Shown in pieces: positions 25,719-34,433 of a stretch of 64,000 nucleotides of DNA; positions within the stretch are counted from its first letter, which is position 1; every line of letters starts with the position of its first letter. This stretch comes from JBBATK01 sp044228285. Lineage in GTDB: Bacteria > Bacteroidota > Ignavibacteria > Kapaibacteriales > NICIL-2. The position numbers were made by a program, and so were the translations under genes. A model generated the notes under the pieces. That model saw only the letters and a list, made by a program, of their open reading frames with translations. It did not search any database and was not told where the DNA came from. Where the stretch lies: NCBI GenBank assembly GCA_044228285.1, contig JBGAVD010000003.1:186001-250000 (forward strand). The letters are read 5' to 3'.

Positions 25719-26762
25719 ATGAAGATTTGGATTGACATCGACAATTCTCCACACGTGCCTTTTTTTGTGCCCATAGTGGCTGCATTGAAGGCTCGGGGGG
25801 ATTCCGTGCTGATCACAACCCGCCGTTATGCTCAGACTTTAGAACTTTTGGAGCGATCTGGCTTAGAGTACAAAGTGGTTGGCGAGCATGCGGGGGCGAG
25901 TCGGCTGCTTAAAATCATTAACCTTTTGGGCAGAAGCTGGGAACTATCGCATACTGTACGAACATTCGCGCCCGACGTAGCCATCAGTCATGGTTCCCGG
26001 GCACTCTCCGTTTGTGCCTGGATGATGAACATTCCCAGCGTGCTTTATTTTGACTACGAGTGGACGGAGATGCACATTTTCAAGCGCTGTGCAAGCATAC
26101 TTGCGTGCCCAACCGTTCTCCCTGAATCTATGTTAGTCGAAGCAGGCTTGCCACTGCAGAAGATCCGTCGTTACGATGGCTTCAAAGAGGAAGTCTACTT
26201 ACCTTCATTCATTCCTAATCCGAACTTTCGTGCGTCGCTGAATATTCCTGACGACAAGGTGATGCTGACGATACGTCCATCGTCGATGACCTCAAACTAC
26301 CATGATCAGCGCAGCGAGCAGATCCTCATTGCCTTGCTCACGCGATTGAGATCAGAACCCAATGTCATTGCCATAGTTACTCCTCGCACGACGACAGATG
26401 CGGCACTAGTGCAGAGAATCATTCGCGAGCAGTCTTTGCAAAATGTCCGCATACCCGAACATTCCCTACCAGGTATGCAGTTGCTTTTTTGGTCGGACGT
26501 TGTCGTAAGTGGTGGTGGCACCATGAATCGCGAATCCGCTCTTCTCGGCACACGCACCTATAGCATGTTTACCGGCAAACGTCCTTCCATCGACACCTAC
26601 CTGGCAAGCCAGGGCAAACTCCAATTCCTCGAGGAACCGAACCAAGTTCAGAACATCGAACTCCTTCGCGAGCGGAAGGATCCTGCCTTTCGATATAGTT
26701 CAGATACCCTTATCAAACGGATAGTTGATTTGGTTGATGAAGGCTGGTCGTTGCGACCGTAG
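25719..26762 (+). CDS. DUF354 family protein (GT-B-like fold)
   Basis: 347 residues from the ATG at 25719, where the family start MKIWIDIDNSPHVPFF begins and a GGA lies 5 bases upstream; in-frame starts at 25710 (ATG) and 25650 (TTG) are possible. The pattern of a beta-alpha repeat with DxDNSPHVPFFVPI, ISHGSRALSVCAW and the C-terminal VVSGGGTMNRESALLGT is that of DUF354, related to GT-B glycosyltransferases and UDP-GlcNAc epimerase-like proteins. A sugar-related role is plausible but unproven. It is divergent from HAAO, with about 180 bases between the two starts, which may hold both promoters. Confidence 0.75.
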   Translation: MKIWIDIDNSPHVPFFVPIVAALKARGDSVLITTRRYAQTLELLERSGLEYKVVGEHAGASRLLKIINLLGRSWELSHTVRTFAPDVAISHGSRALSVCAWMMNIPSVLYFDYEWTEMHIFKRCASILACPTVLPESMLVEAGLPLQKIRRYDGFKEEVYLPSFIPNPNFRASLNIPDDKVMLTIRPSSMTSNYHDQRSEQILIALLTRLRSEPNVIAIVTPRTTTDAALVQRIIREQSLQNVRIPEHSLPGMQLLFWSDVVVSGGGTMNRESALLGTRTYSMFTGKRPSIDTYLASQGKLQFLEEPNQVQNIELLRERKDPAFRYSSDTLIKRIVDLVDEGWSLRP

Positions 26763-26823
26763 ACAATACTCTCTTTAGCAACACACAGCTGTGTTGAATC
26801 CGAATGTACGTCCAACATTTTGC

Positions 26824-27392
26824 AGAGACGCGATTCATCGCGTCTCAGGCAAAGAATGGCAAAGGAGATGCAACACACAAATGATCCAGGTGTATTCTTG
26901 CACCGAGACGCGATGAATCGCGTCTCTACACAGTGCCGCACATCGATCTGCGCCGAAGGCGCAAACACAAAGTCATCAACCAGTAGAGACGCGATTCATC
27001 GCGTCTCAGGCAAAGAATGGCAAAGCAGATGCAACACACAAATGATCCAGGTGTATTCTTGCACCGAGACGCGATGAATCGCGTCTCTACATGGTGCCGC
27101 ACACCAATTAGCGCCGAAGGCGCATACACAATGTCATCAACCAGTAGAGACGCGATTCATCGCGTCTCAGGCAAAGAATGGCAAAGCAGATGCAACACAC
27201 AAATGATCCATGTGTATTCTCGCACCGAGACGCGATGAATCGCGTCTCTACACGGTGCCGTACATCAATCAGCGCCGAAGGCGCGAACATAAAGTCATCA
27301 ACCAGTAGAGACGCGATTCATCGCGTCTCAGGCAAAGAATGGCAAAGCAGATGCAACACTACACACAACTGATCCACGTGTATTCAAGCATC
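26824..27392. repeat. Tandem 161-bp repeat with seven identical palindromes
   Basis: Three full 161-bp units (starting 26824, 26985, 27146) and a partial fourth (27307). Each unit has two copies of a 22-base palindrome with core gacgcgattcatcgcgtc, the second being the reverse complement of the first. The palindromes begin at 26825, 26905, 26986, 27066, 27147, 27227 and 27308, a regular 80/81-base beat. Between them alternate spacer A (aggcaaagaatggcaaag..., nearly invariant) and spacer B (containing gcgccgaaggcgc, a mini hairpin; more variable). The fourth spacer A diverges and lacks a closing palindrome. This resembles REP/BIME arrays. The stretch 26763-27442 holds no gene otherwise. Confidence 0.9.
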
Positions 27393-27442
27393 CAGAAACA
27401 CTCAATCACCACACCTCTCTCCCATCAAAGCACCCATAAACA

Positions 27443-27469
27443 ACAAAACCCTGCGAAGCAGGGTTTTGT
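27443..27469 (-). terminator. Terminator of the DksA-like gene
   Basis: A 12-bp stem acaaaaccctgc / gcagggttttgt with a gaa loop, about 40 bases beyond the stop of the minus-strand gene. The A/T part of the stem can serve as the U-tract in either direction. Confidence 0.75.
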
Positions 27470-27506
27470 GTAATCAAGATATATCATGTCCAGAGAGTAG
27501 TGGGAA

Positions 27507-28679
27507 CTACTTACCGATACGATCAACGCCGTCGGTTGGACATTGTTGGCGAAGTTTCCATGAGGCAGAGAGGGTTGTGATAGGCACAGCCATCAGACGT
27601 TCCTTTGCGATCAAGATGCCACATTGACGACAGATACCATAGGTTTTCTCTGCGATGCGTGTTATAGCTTCGTCGAGTTTGCGGAGGTAGTCAGTAGTAC
27701 GTTGAATCTGCGCATATGTTTTTTCACGCTCAACTGCTTCAGAGCCTTGTTCCGCCATGTGCATCGAGTACACAGCTGTTTCCTCAGATGCTTCATAGTT
27801 CGTAAGGTCTTCCAGACGCTCTTTCAACATACGTAGTTCGTCTAGCGTCTTCTCTTTTTCGCTTTCAATCAACTCCTTGAACATCTTCAAGTCTTTGTCT
27901 GAATAGCGAACATTTGCCTTTGGCTTTACTGGTTCCGGCGTTTGATAGCCCGATGTTTGGAAAAACTCAGTAATCTTTGGTGCTGAAATCGTTGGTGCCG
28001 ACTGTGTACGCTCGAACATTTCCTCGTTCTTCGAGTTGTCCTTCTTCACCCGTGGTTCTAGCTTTGGTGTAGCTCTGCCCGTCGATTTCTTAGGACGACG
28101 TGGAGCTCCGTTGCCGCGGGAGAGAACGATTGCTTTTGTTGGCTTGCCTTCGGAGAGTGGTGCAATCTGAATAGCTGCTGACGGGGTTGGAGGTGCGACC
28201 GCTTCAACAGCTTTCTTCTCAACCACTTTCTTCTCAGCCGCCTTCTTTACTACCACTTTCTTCTCAACCTTCTTTACGACAGTTTTCTTGACACTAGGAG
28301 TAGTTGTTTTCTTTGCTGCTGCTTTCTTCGCAGGAGCTTTCGCTGCCGACTTGGCAGGAGTTGCCTTCTTCATTATACCTTTCTTTAATGGTGGTGTTGG
28401 AGTTGCTTTTGTTGTCTTCTTTGCAGGCTTTGCATTCGACTTGCTAGCCGTATTACCTACAGGCTTTGCTGCCGATTTCTTTGATGTGGTGGATGCCTTT
28501 GCGCGTGCAGACGTCGAAGCAGACTTTTTGGTGGAAGCAGCAGAGCTTTTCGCTGAACTTTTCTTTGCTGATCCTGATGATGAACTTGCCTTCCCTGGCG
28601 ACTTAGCTTTCAACTTATCCGTTGATTTGCCTGATGCTTTCGCTGCAGGTTTTGCAGGAGTTTTCTTTTTCGTTGCCAT
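27507..28679 (-). CDS. Histone-H1-like tail fused to a TraR/DksA-type zinc-finger domain
   Basis: 390 residues. Residues 1 to ~235 are low-complexity, Lys/Ala/Ser/Pro-rich (KKTPAKPAAKASG, AAKAPAKKAAAKK, VVEKKAVEAVAPP), like eukaryotic H1 tails and bacterial Hc1/AlgP-type proteins. The C-terminal ~120 residues have the DksA coiled coil (LIESEKEKTLDELRMLKERL ... EKTYAQIQRTTDYLRKLDEAI) and the start of its zinc finger, YGICRQCG (C350, C353). The expected second pair in the VPxTTLCxxCK context is changed to S371 and W374; only C380 follows. The family binds the RNA polymerase secondary channel; the basic tail probably binds DNA. An AAGG ribosome site precedes the ATG at 28679. Confidence 0.8.
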   Translation of the reverse strand: MATKKKTPAKPAAKASGKSTDKLKAKSPGKASSSSGSAKKSSAKSSAASTKKSASTSARAKASTTSKKSAAKPVGNTASKSNAKPAKKTTKATPTPPLKKGIMKKATPAKSAAKAPAKKAAAKKTTTPSVKKTVVKKVEKKVVVKKAAEKKVVEKKAVEAVAPPTPSAAIQIAPLSEGKPTKAIVLSRGNGAPRRPKKSTGRATPKLEPRVKKDNSKNEEMFERTQSAPTISAPKITEFFQTSGYQTPEPVKPKANVRYSDKDLKMFKELIESEKEKTLDELRMLKERLEDLTNYEASEETAVYSMHMAEQGSEAVEREKTYAQIQRTTDYLRKLDEAITRIAEKTYGICRQCGILIAKERLMAVPITTLSASWKLRQQCPTDGVDRIGK

Positions 28680-28821
28680 AACAGACCTTCATGAAAAAAA
28701 TTGAAGAATGAGATTGCTGTTGACGTCCGACGGTGCCCAGGAGTTGGGGTAAAAGACCCCACCCCGTCAAAAAAATTGGCGGCGATTATACCACAGATCG
28801 AATTCCTGAGCAAATATAGTT

Positions 28822-29907
28822 TTACACGCAGCAGGCGTTTAAAATCTCATCATCCAAATGAACGCTGATGCCTTCCTTCTTCACGAAGAGCATCATGAGG
28901 TTAACAAGGTTCTTTGCGTACATCTGGGAAGCGTGAAAAGGCATCGAGGCTGGCAAATTTACCGGTCCGATAATGCTGACACCATTATCTGTGATGATGG
29001 TCTGGCCTGCGACTGTCTGGAAGGTGTTTCCACCCGTTTCTGCAGCAAGATCCACAATAATGGATCCGTGCTTCATTTGAGCGAGCATTTCATTTGTAAG
29101 GATCTTTGGAGCGGGTTTGCCTGGAATAGAGGCAGTGCTGATGATAACGTCCGACTGAGCAACGTGTTTTGCCAAGCCCTCCTGCTGACGCTTCTTGGCG
29201 TCTTCACTCAACTCTTTTGCGTAACCACCACTGGTTTCTGTGTCCTGCTCACCAAGGTCGATATCAACAAACTTGGCGCCAAGACTCATGACTTGTTCTT
29301 TTACTGCAGGGCGAACGTCGAAGGCCTCCACAATTGCACCCAATCTGCGAGCGGTCGCAATGGCTTGAAGTCCGGCAACGCCGGCGCCGATAACCAAACA
29401 CTTTGTCGGTGCTAAGGTCCCTGCTGCCGTTACGAGCATCGGAAAGAAACGTCCGCTTGCCGCAGCGGCAAGTAATACTGCCTTATATCCAGCAACAGAT
29501 GCCATCGACGAGAGAATATCCATGCTTTGAGCTCGCGAGATTCGAGGAATGAGCTCTAGCGCAAAAGCCTTTATGTTCTTTGCTTTTAATGCGGCAACGA
29601 CATCTGCGTTCTTCCAAGCATTGAGATTACAAATCAACGCGCCACCATCTTTAAGCAGAGCTACTTCTGCAAGGCTTGGTGCTTGAACTTTACACACGAT
29701 TTCGCTTTGAGAACACACCTCCTGTGCGCTTCCAAGGATGCTTGCACCTTGTGCTTCGTAGGCAGCATCATCATAGGCTGCAGGCAAGCCTGCGCCCTTC
29801 TGCACACAAACAGAAAAGCCCTTTGCCTTGAGCTGTTTTACAGCATCTGGGGTGAGTGCTACTCGTAATTCATTGGCTTGCGATTCTGTCAATACTCCGA
29901 TGTTCAT
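28822..29907 (-). CDS. pntAA: NAD(P) transhydrogenase subunit alpha (PntAA)
   Basis: NAD(H)-binding domain I of the proton-translocating transhydrogenase. 361 residues starting MNIGVLTESQANELRVALTP, with the Rossmann motif VIGAGVAGLQAIATARRLGA, EAFDVRPAVKEQVMSLGAKF, the mobile-loop region and GPVNLPASMPFHAS, all diagnostic. It lacks the membrane segments of fused E. coli PntA, so it is the split bacterial form that needs PntAB and PntB; neither is adjacent. Upstream is selD on the same strand (136-base gap); downstream is the DksA-like gene. Confidence 0.92.
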   Translation of the reverse strand: MNIGVLTESQANELRVALTPDAVKQLKAKGFSVCVQKGAGLPAAYDDAAYEAQGASILGSAQEVCSQSEIVCKVQAPSLAEVALLKDGGALICNLNAWKNADVVAALKAKNIKAFALELIPRISRAQSMDILSSMASVAGYKAVLLAAAASGRFFPMLVTAAGTLAPTKCLVIGAGVAGLQAIATARRLGAIVEAFDVRPAVKEQVMSLGAKFVDIDLGEQDTETSGGYAKELSEDAKKRQQEGLAKHVAQSDVIISTASIPGKPAPKILTNEMLAQMKHGSIIVDLAAETGGNTFQTVAGQTIITDNGVSIIGPVNLPASMPFHASQMYAKNLVNLMMLFVKKEGISVHLDDEILNACCV

Positions 29908-30043
29908 GGTGCTCCAGGAAGGCGATCAAAAAACGTAGTCGATGGTATTGCAGCAAAATAACCATCCTGCATGGAATTCAGAGACAGAACATCAGCTTCA
30001 ATCTGCGCCGCTTCTCGATGAACATCCCGTTTTCAGCCGGAGC

Positions 30044-31126
30044 TTAGGCTTGAATGATAACGCTATAGTCGCTTCTTGGCACCAGACGTCCAATGGGCTG
30101 TGTACTCTCATCCATCCCGCGACTCTGCAACAATTGCAAGAATTCGTCCTGTGACGCATCTTCAACAGCTACGAGAAGTCCACCACTGGTTTGTGGGTCA
30201 CAAAGCAAGGCTAATGATGGATAGTGGCTGTCAAAAAGCTCGGAAAGCGATTGGCTCGAGCCAAGATCCACTTTGGCTCCATAGCTCATCCAGTTTCGCT
30301 TGGTTCCCCCAGGAGTGCAACGTGCTTCTATGTAGGGACGCAGGTCGCACAGGCTAGGAAGAGACGAAATGGAGATCTCGGCGGATACCGCACTACCCTC
30401 ACACATTTCGATGAGGTGTCCAAGGAGCCCAAATCCCGTCACATCAGTCATTGCGCTCACACCAGGCAATTGCGCCAAAGCCGAACCAATGCTGTTGATA
30501 CGGGTCATTGAGTGCGTGGCGAGGCCTTTATGTGCCTCTAAGAGCTTTCCCTGTTTCTCTGCTGTGGTTAAAATGCCCACACCAAGACCTTTGGTCAGAA
30601 AAAGTTGGGAGCCAACGGTTGCTGTAGAATTCTGTTTGAGTTTGTTGATGTCAACCAAGCCATTTACCGAGAGACCAAAAATGGGCTCTGGCGAGTCGAT
30701 GCTATGTCCTCCCGCCAAGGGTATTCCTGATTCGGCACAGATATCCCGAGCTCCGCGAATCACTTCTGCGGCTATCTCCGGAGCGATTTTATCGATGGTC
30801 CATCCGAGTATCGCAATTGCCATGATCGGACTCCCGCCCATAGCATAGACGTCACTAATTGCATTCGCTGAAGCGATACGTCCAAAGTCATAGGGATCAT
30901 CAACTATGGGCATAAAGAAGTCGGTGGTGCTAATCAAGCCCTGACCGTTACCTAAATCATACACGGCAGCGTCATCACGCGTGGAGTTGCCAACAATCAA
31001 GCGTGGATAGTGCACAGGAGCATCGTTCGAATGAAGAATCCGATCCAATACCGCTGGCGATAGCTTACACCCACAACCCGCTCCATGGCTGTACTGTGTG
31101 AGCTTGATCTCGTTAGCTGCTTCCAT
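30044..31126 (-). CDS. selD: Selenide, water dikinase (selenophosphate synthase)
   Basis: Makes selenophosphate from selenide and ATP, the selenium donor for selenocysteine tRNA and 2-selenouridine. The start TQYSHGAGCGCKLSP places the catalytic pair at C18 and K21, with a normal Cys codon rather than TGA. DAAVYDLG, TDFFMPIVDDPYDFGRIASANAISDVYAMGG and DVTGFGLLGHL are typical. 360 residues, full length. No selA, selB, selC or ybbB is seen nearby, so the use of the product in this organism is not known from the window. GGAG-like ribosome site before the ATG. Confidence 0.95.
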   Translation of the reverse strand: MEAANEIKLTQYSHGAGCGCKLSPAVLDRILHSNDAPVHYPRLIVGNSTRDDAAVYDLGNGQGLISTTDFFMPIVDDPYDFGRIASANAISDVYAMGGSPIMAIAILGWTIDKIAPEIAAEVIRGARDICAESGIPLAGGHSIDSPEPIFGLSVNGLVDINKLKQNSTATVGSQLFLTKGLGVGILTTAEKQGKLLEAHKGLATHSMTRINSIGSALAQLPGVSAMTDVTGFGLLGHLIEMCEGSAVSAEISISSLPSLCDLRPYIEARCTPGGTKRNWMSYGAKVDLGSSQSLSELFDSHYPSLALLCDPQTSGGLLVAVEDASQDEFLQLLQSRGMDESTQPIGRLVPRSDYSVIIQA

Positions 31127-31357
31127 GTCTTCTCACTCCAATGTTGTTCAACTGGGTTTTATAAACGGATACGAACGAATCTCAAAGGGCCCGGCATCCA
31201 TGGTTAGGGCACGCGATGCACTGGTAGCATATTAAGATGCTCGTGCAGAACTTGCACCCGATAACCTACAATTCGCGCACCAAAAACACCGCACTATCTC
31301 ATTTCTGAACAAAAACAGAATGGCTTACGACGGTGTCGTCTCAGGTGCTTCTGAACT

Positions 31358-32875
31358 CTACGCAGACCCTTCACGGTGCTGCGAATGCGCTGCACCTGCG
31401 TGCTCTGACTCACTCACTGCAGTCGAGTTCGAATCTAAACCTTCTAGGATCGCTGTAGCCTGATCGGAAACTAGCTCAGAGTCATGAAGCTGAGCTGCTT
31501 CGGTCAGCTTGGCTGGAGTGGCGTCAATCTCTGTGACTTTCAGAGCTGCTGTATCGGTGGCACCTTCGGTCTCAGCAGTAATAACAGATGTTTCATCTGC
31601 TACCACTTTCGCTACTTTCTCCTTCTTCGGTTTCTTTGCAACAGGACTTGCACTTGCTGCGGCTGAAGGGTTGGCGAGCCGAAGGCGAGCCATATAGAAA
31701 CCGTCGCATTGATCGATATGAGGAAGAAGTCTACGCTCTTCTTCAAGAATCCACTCTGGATTTTTCTGTAAAAACCACTGCACTTGATCTTCACACTCTG
31801 CAGGTAGAATACTGCAGGTTGCATAAATCAGCTTTCCATCTTCCTTCATCATACCAGCGTACTGTTGAAGAATATCACGTTGCATGGTGATGAATCGGTC
31901 GATGTCGGCTGGTTGCAAGTGCCACTTGGTATCAGGATTGCGGCGCAATACTCCTAAGCCTGAGCAAGGTACGTCGAGTAGAACTCGGTCGGCAGATCGC
32001 GACAATCTCTTCACCACTTTTGTTGAAGTAATGCAGCGCGTTTCAACGATACTCACACCGTCGCGCCGCGCTCTCTTCGAGAGTTCATCGAGCTTCCATT
32101 GCTCGGTGTCCATGGAGATAATGCGACCCTTGTTGTTCATCAGGGCAGCCATGTGAAGGGTCTTGCCTCCGCTCCCTGCACAGGCATCAATAACTCTCAT
32201 ACCTTCGCTTAGATCACAGAAAGGAGCAATGCACTGCGAGCCTGCATCTTGCACTTCAAAGAAGCCTTTTCGAAACTCATCGAGAACAAAGACATTAAGG
32301 AACTGCAGGATGGTAAGCGCGTCAGGACTCAGTGCAGAGCGCAGAGTTTTGATTTTGCGCTGTTGAAAGGCTAGATCAAGATCTTCTACCTTCGCCTTGA
32401 GTGTATTGGTACGAAGAGTGATTTTGGGTTCGTCATGCAAGGCTCTCAACAAGGGCTCCCATTGTCCGCCGAAGCTCTTGAGTCCTAGTTCATCAATCCA
32501 CTCAGGAACTGAATAACACAAACGACGATCACTCTCGGCTTCTTTCCAGCGTTGCTGGAGTTGTATCGCGTCGATGCGAGCCTGCTTCACCATGTGGGTT
32601 GGCGAGTGAATACGGTGCATCAGTAAGGCTGCGAGCACGATACGCAGGTGACTTTGGAGGTCATCGCTGAGGGTGATTCCAACGGCGTGTTGTAAACGCA
32701 GGAGGTTGCGGAGCATGAAATACAGCGACTCTGCAAACAGCGATCGCTCTTCTTCGGTCCAATGCCGGTTCGTGCTGAACTTCTTCTGGATAACACTATT
32801 AGCAAAGCGACCGCGTGAACTGCATTCGAGCAGTGCGTGGGCGAGTTCGCGACAAAACAGTTCAGAAGTGTTCAT
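31358..32875 (-). CDS. RsmB/NOP2-type rRNA (cytosine-5) methyltransferase with long tail
   Basis: SAM-dependent RNA m5C methyltransferase. From the ATG at 32875 (505 residues) an N-terminal NusB-like RNA-binding helical domain (about 1-130, including WTEEERSLFAESLYFMLRN) leads into the catalytic domain: motif I VIDACAGSGGKTLH, motif IV VLLDVPCSGLGVLRRNPD and motif VI IYATCSILPAE, giving the two family cysteines. Target may be 16S C967 as in RsmB, but other targets are possible. The last ~90 residues are a low-complexity Ala/Thr/Glu/Ser tail opening with KKPKKEKVAKVV, not seen in standard RsmB. An in-frame extension to 33070 lacks family similarity. Divergent from the following lipoprotein gene. 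Confidence 0.88.
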   Translation of the reverse strand: MNTSELFCRELAHALLECSSRGRFANSVIQKKFSTNRHWTEEERSLFAESLYFMLRNLLRLQHAVGITLSDDLQSHLRIVLAALLMHRIHSPTHMVKQARIDAIQLQQRWKEAESDRRLCYSVPEWIDELGLKSFGGQWEPLLRALHDEPKITLRTNTLKAKVEDLDLAFQQRKIKTLRSALSPDALTILQFLNVFVLDEFRKGFFEVQDAGSQCIAPFCDLSEGMRVIDACAGSGGKTLHMAALMNNKGRIISMDTEQWKLDELSKRARRDGVSIVETRCITSTKVVKRLSRSADRVLLDVPCSGLGVLRRNPDTKWHLQPADIDRFITMQRDILQQYAGMMKEDGKLIYATCSILPAECEDQVQWFLQKNPEWILEEERRLLPHIDQCDGFYMARLRLANPSAAASASPVAKKPKKEKVAKVVADETSVITAETEGATDTAALKVTEIDATPAKLTEAAQLHDSELVSDQATAILEGLDSNSTAVSESEHAGAAHSQHREGSA

Positions 32876-33122
32876 GAGCTTAAAGAAGGTGACCTCAAAA
32901 ATAGCGCTTAGAGTGCGCGCAAGACCGAAGAAAGCACCGTCCGCTTCACTGTTGCCACAAAATATCCTGCGGAATTGTCGGCTTTTTAGTAGTTTTCTCT
33001 CTCGTTTTCGCTCGATTTGAGTCTTCAGTGAACAATACACGGAGAGCCCAATGCCTACAGCGAAAACCACTCATTTACTGGGATTTCAACATATACTTCA
33101 TTATTACCTACGGAGAATTTTT

Positions 33123-34139
33123 ATGAAGAACAGAGCATCTCTGTTTCTGCTGGGTTTGGCTCTGGTGTTAGCCGCCAGCTGCTCGGAAAAGAAGATTGAA
33201 CCTTCAAAGGTTGAAGGCATGGACACATACACCGATGTGCTTTCAGGCATGAGCGTGCACTATCCAAAGAATTGGACAGTCAAGAAGTCTGCCGGCGAGC
33301 GCTTCCTTGTCTTGTCGAACCCAGAGGCGGAATCTCGCTTCATTGATTTCAAAGAAGGTGCGGCCGGTGCTAAACTCGACGTACACATTGCGCACTTAAA
33401 AGACATGTCTCTGGATCAGTTTATTGCTGATGACAAGATATTCTCTCCGGAAGCATATTCTCCTGCAGAGAACACAAAGCTTGGTGGCCAGGACGCTGTT
33501 AAAATCAGCTACTCCGATGAAGCACAAGACGGAAAGTTCAAGGGCTTTAAGTACTACAGCCTAAAGGATACAGTCCTCACCACACTTGAGTTTTCTGCCT
33601 TTGGTGGAACGTTTGAAGCCTACCAGCCTCAGATCGATGAGATCATTAAAACGTTCATCTGCGCTGGACCTGAGAAGTCGGCAGAAGCAAAAATCGACAC
33701 CGTGAAGAAGGCTCCTGAGCCTCCATCGTCAACGTTGGTAAGCGCTCCTGGCAATGGATACTCTATCAGTATTCCAGACAACTTTCGCGCTAAGGGTGTA
33801 AAAGCCAACGGCGCGATCGGTGGATCTGTGTACTTAGGCGACCGTCTCGATTGTACAATACAAGTCGACATTCTCGATGCATCCAAGCAATCAAACCTTG
33901 ACAAAATCACTAATGAGAACAAAGGTCTGTTCGGTGGTTCATCACAAAAAGCAACGACTCTTGGTGGTGTAAAAGCGTATATGTTTAGCTATACTCCTGC
34001 GGCAGGTATTGGACGGAATGCATATCTCTGCGTTAAGGACAATCGTCTGTATAGAGTTTTTGTTACGTGGAGCAAGGCTGATGAAGCAGCGTACTTGCCA
34101 GTATTCAACAAGTGTCTTTCAACCTTCCAGTTCAAGTAA
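33123..34139 (+). CDS. Putative lipoprotein with two repeated PsbP-like domains
   Basis: 338 residues from the ATG at 33123, which has a GGAGA ribosome site 6 bases upstream; the frame continues upstream to 33051 without support. The lipobox LAASC (C20) follows a hydrophobic stretch, so it is likely lipid-anchored. Two similar halves follow (SGMSVHYPKNWTVKKSAGER... and GNGYSISIPDNFRAKGVKAN...), each with a PsbP/MOG1-like pattern of beta strands ending in an amphipathic helix and an 'IDEIIKTFIC' or 'FNKCLSTFQF' end, separated by a Pro/Glu/Lys linker. Function unknown. A strong terminator follows. Confidence 0.75.
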   Translation: MKNRASLFLLGLALVLAASCSEKKIEPSKVEGMDTYTDVLSGMSVHYPKNWTVKKSAGERFLVLSNPEAESRFIDFKEGAAGAKLDVHIAHLKDMSLDQFIADDKIFSPEAYSPAENTKLGGQDAVKISYSDEAQDGKFKGFKYYSLKDTVLTTLEFSAFGGTFEAYQPQIDEIIKTFICAGPEKSAEAKIDTVKKAPEPPSSTLVSAPGNGYSISIPDNFRAKGVKANGAIGGSVYLGDRLDCTIQVDILDASKQSNLDKITNENKGLFGGSSQKATTLGGVKAYMFSYTPAAGIGRNAYLCVKDNRLYRVFVTWSKADEAAYLPVFNKCLSTFQFK

Positions 34140-34162
34140 GATCTACAGAGCCACTTTTTTCT

Positions 34163-34191
34163 AACGCGCCGCTTTGCGGCGCGTTTTTTTT
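34163..34191 (+). terminator. Rho-independent terminator
   Basis: Stem aacgcgccgc / gcggcgcgtt, ttt loop, eight T, 24 bases after the lipoprotein stop. Confidence 0.92.
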
Positions 34192-34433
34192 GCCCGAAAT
34201 GTTCCGAGATTGCACACACGAAGCACCAGAATCAACGTGTTTCGCGAAACAAAGTCTGCACCGCGGCGTTGTACAACATAGATCGGCACCCTGAAGTACA
34301 CAGGCTTCATCGTTCCTTTTACTTTAGCGTACTACACTGTCGTTTGACTCCAGCGCTCGGGTTCAGGTTCTTCAACGTGGATAATGACAGTGCGCAAGGA
34401 ACTCATTTCTATTCACGTTTTTGAGAGCTCATC

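Noticed and set aside
25536..25754. N-terminal extension of HAAO
   Set aside because: The family N-terminus and a strong ribosome site are at 25535; the extension has no similarity and overlaps the divergent promoter region.
26820..27372. Open frames reading RDAMNRVST or ETRFIASR
   Set aside because: They arise from translating the palindromic array on both strands and lack ribosome sites or any other coding sign.
26824..27392. CRISPR array
   Set aside because: The repeats are palindromic, alternate in orientation and have nearly identical rather than unique spacers; no cas genes nearby.
27541..27640. Frameshift explaining the lost zinc cysteines of the DksA-like protein
   Set aside because: Deleting one CT of a short CT run restores one Cys but not the C-x2-C pair and ends the frame early, so substitution is the better reading.
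28288..28704. Hydrophobic 138-codon frame opposite the DksA-like gene
   Set aside because: It is the antisense of the Lys/Ala-rich tail, which reads as Phe/Ala/Val/Gly by base composition alone.
30044..31126. Selenocysteine version of SelD
   Set aside because: The catalytic position C18 has a normal cysteine codon and no in-frame TGA occurs.
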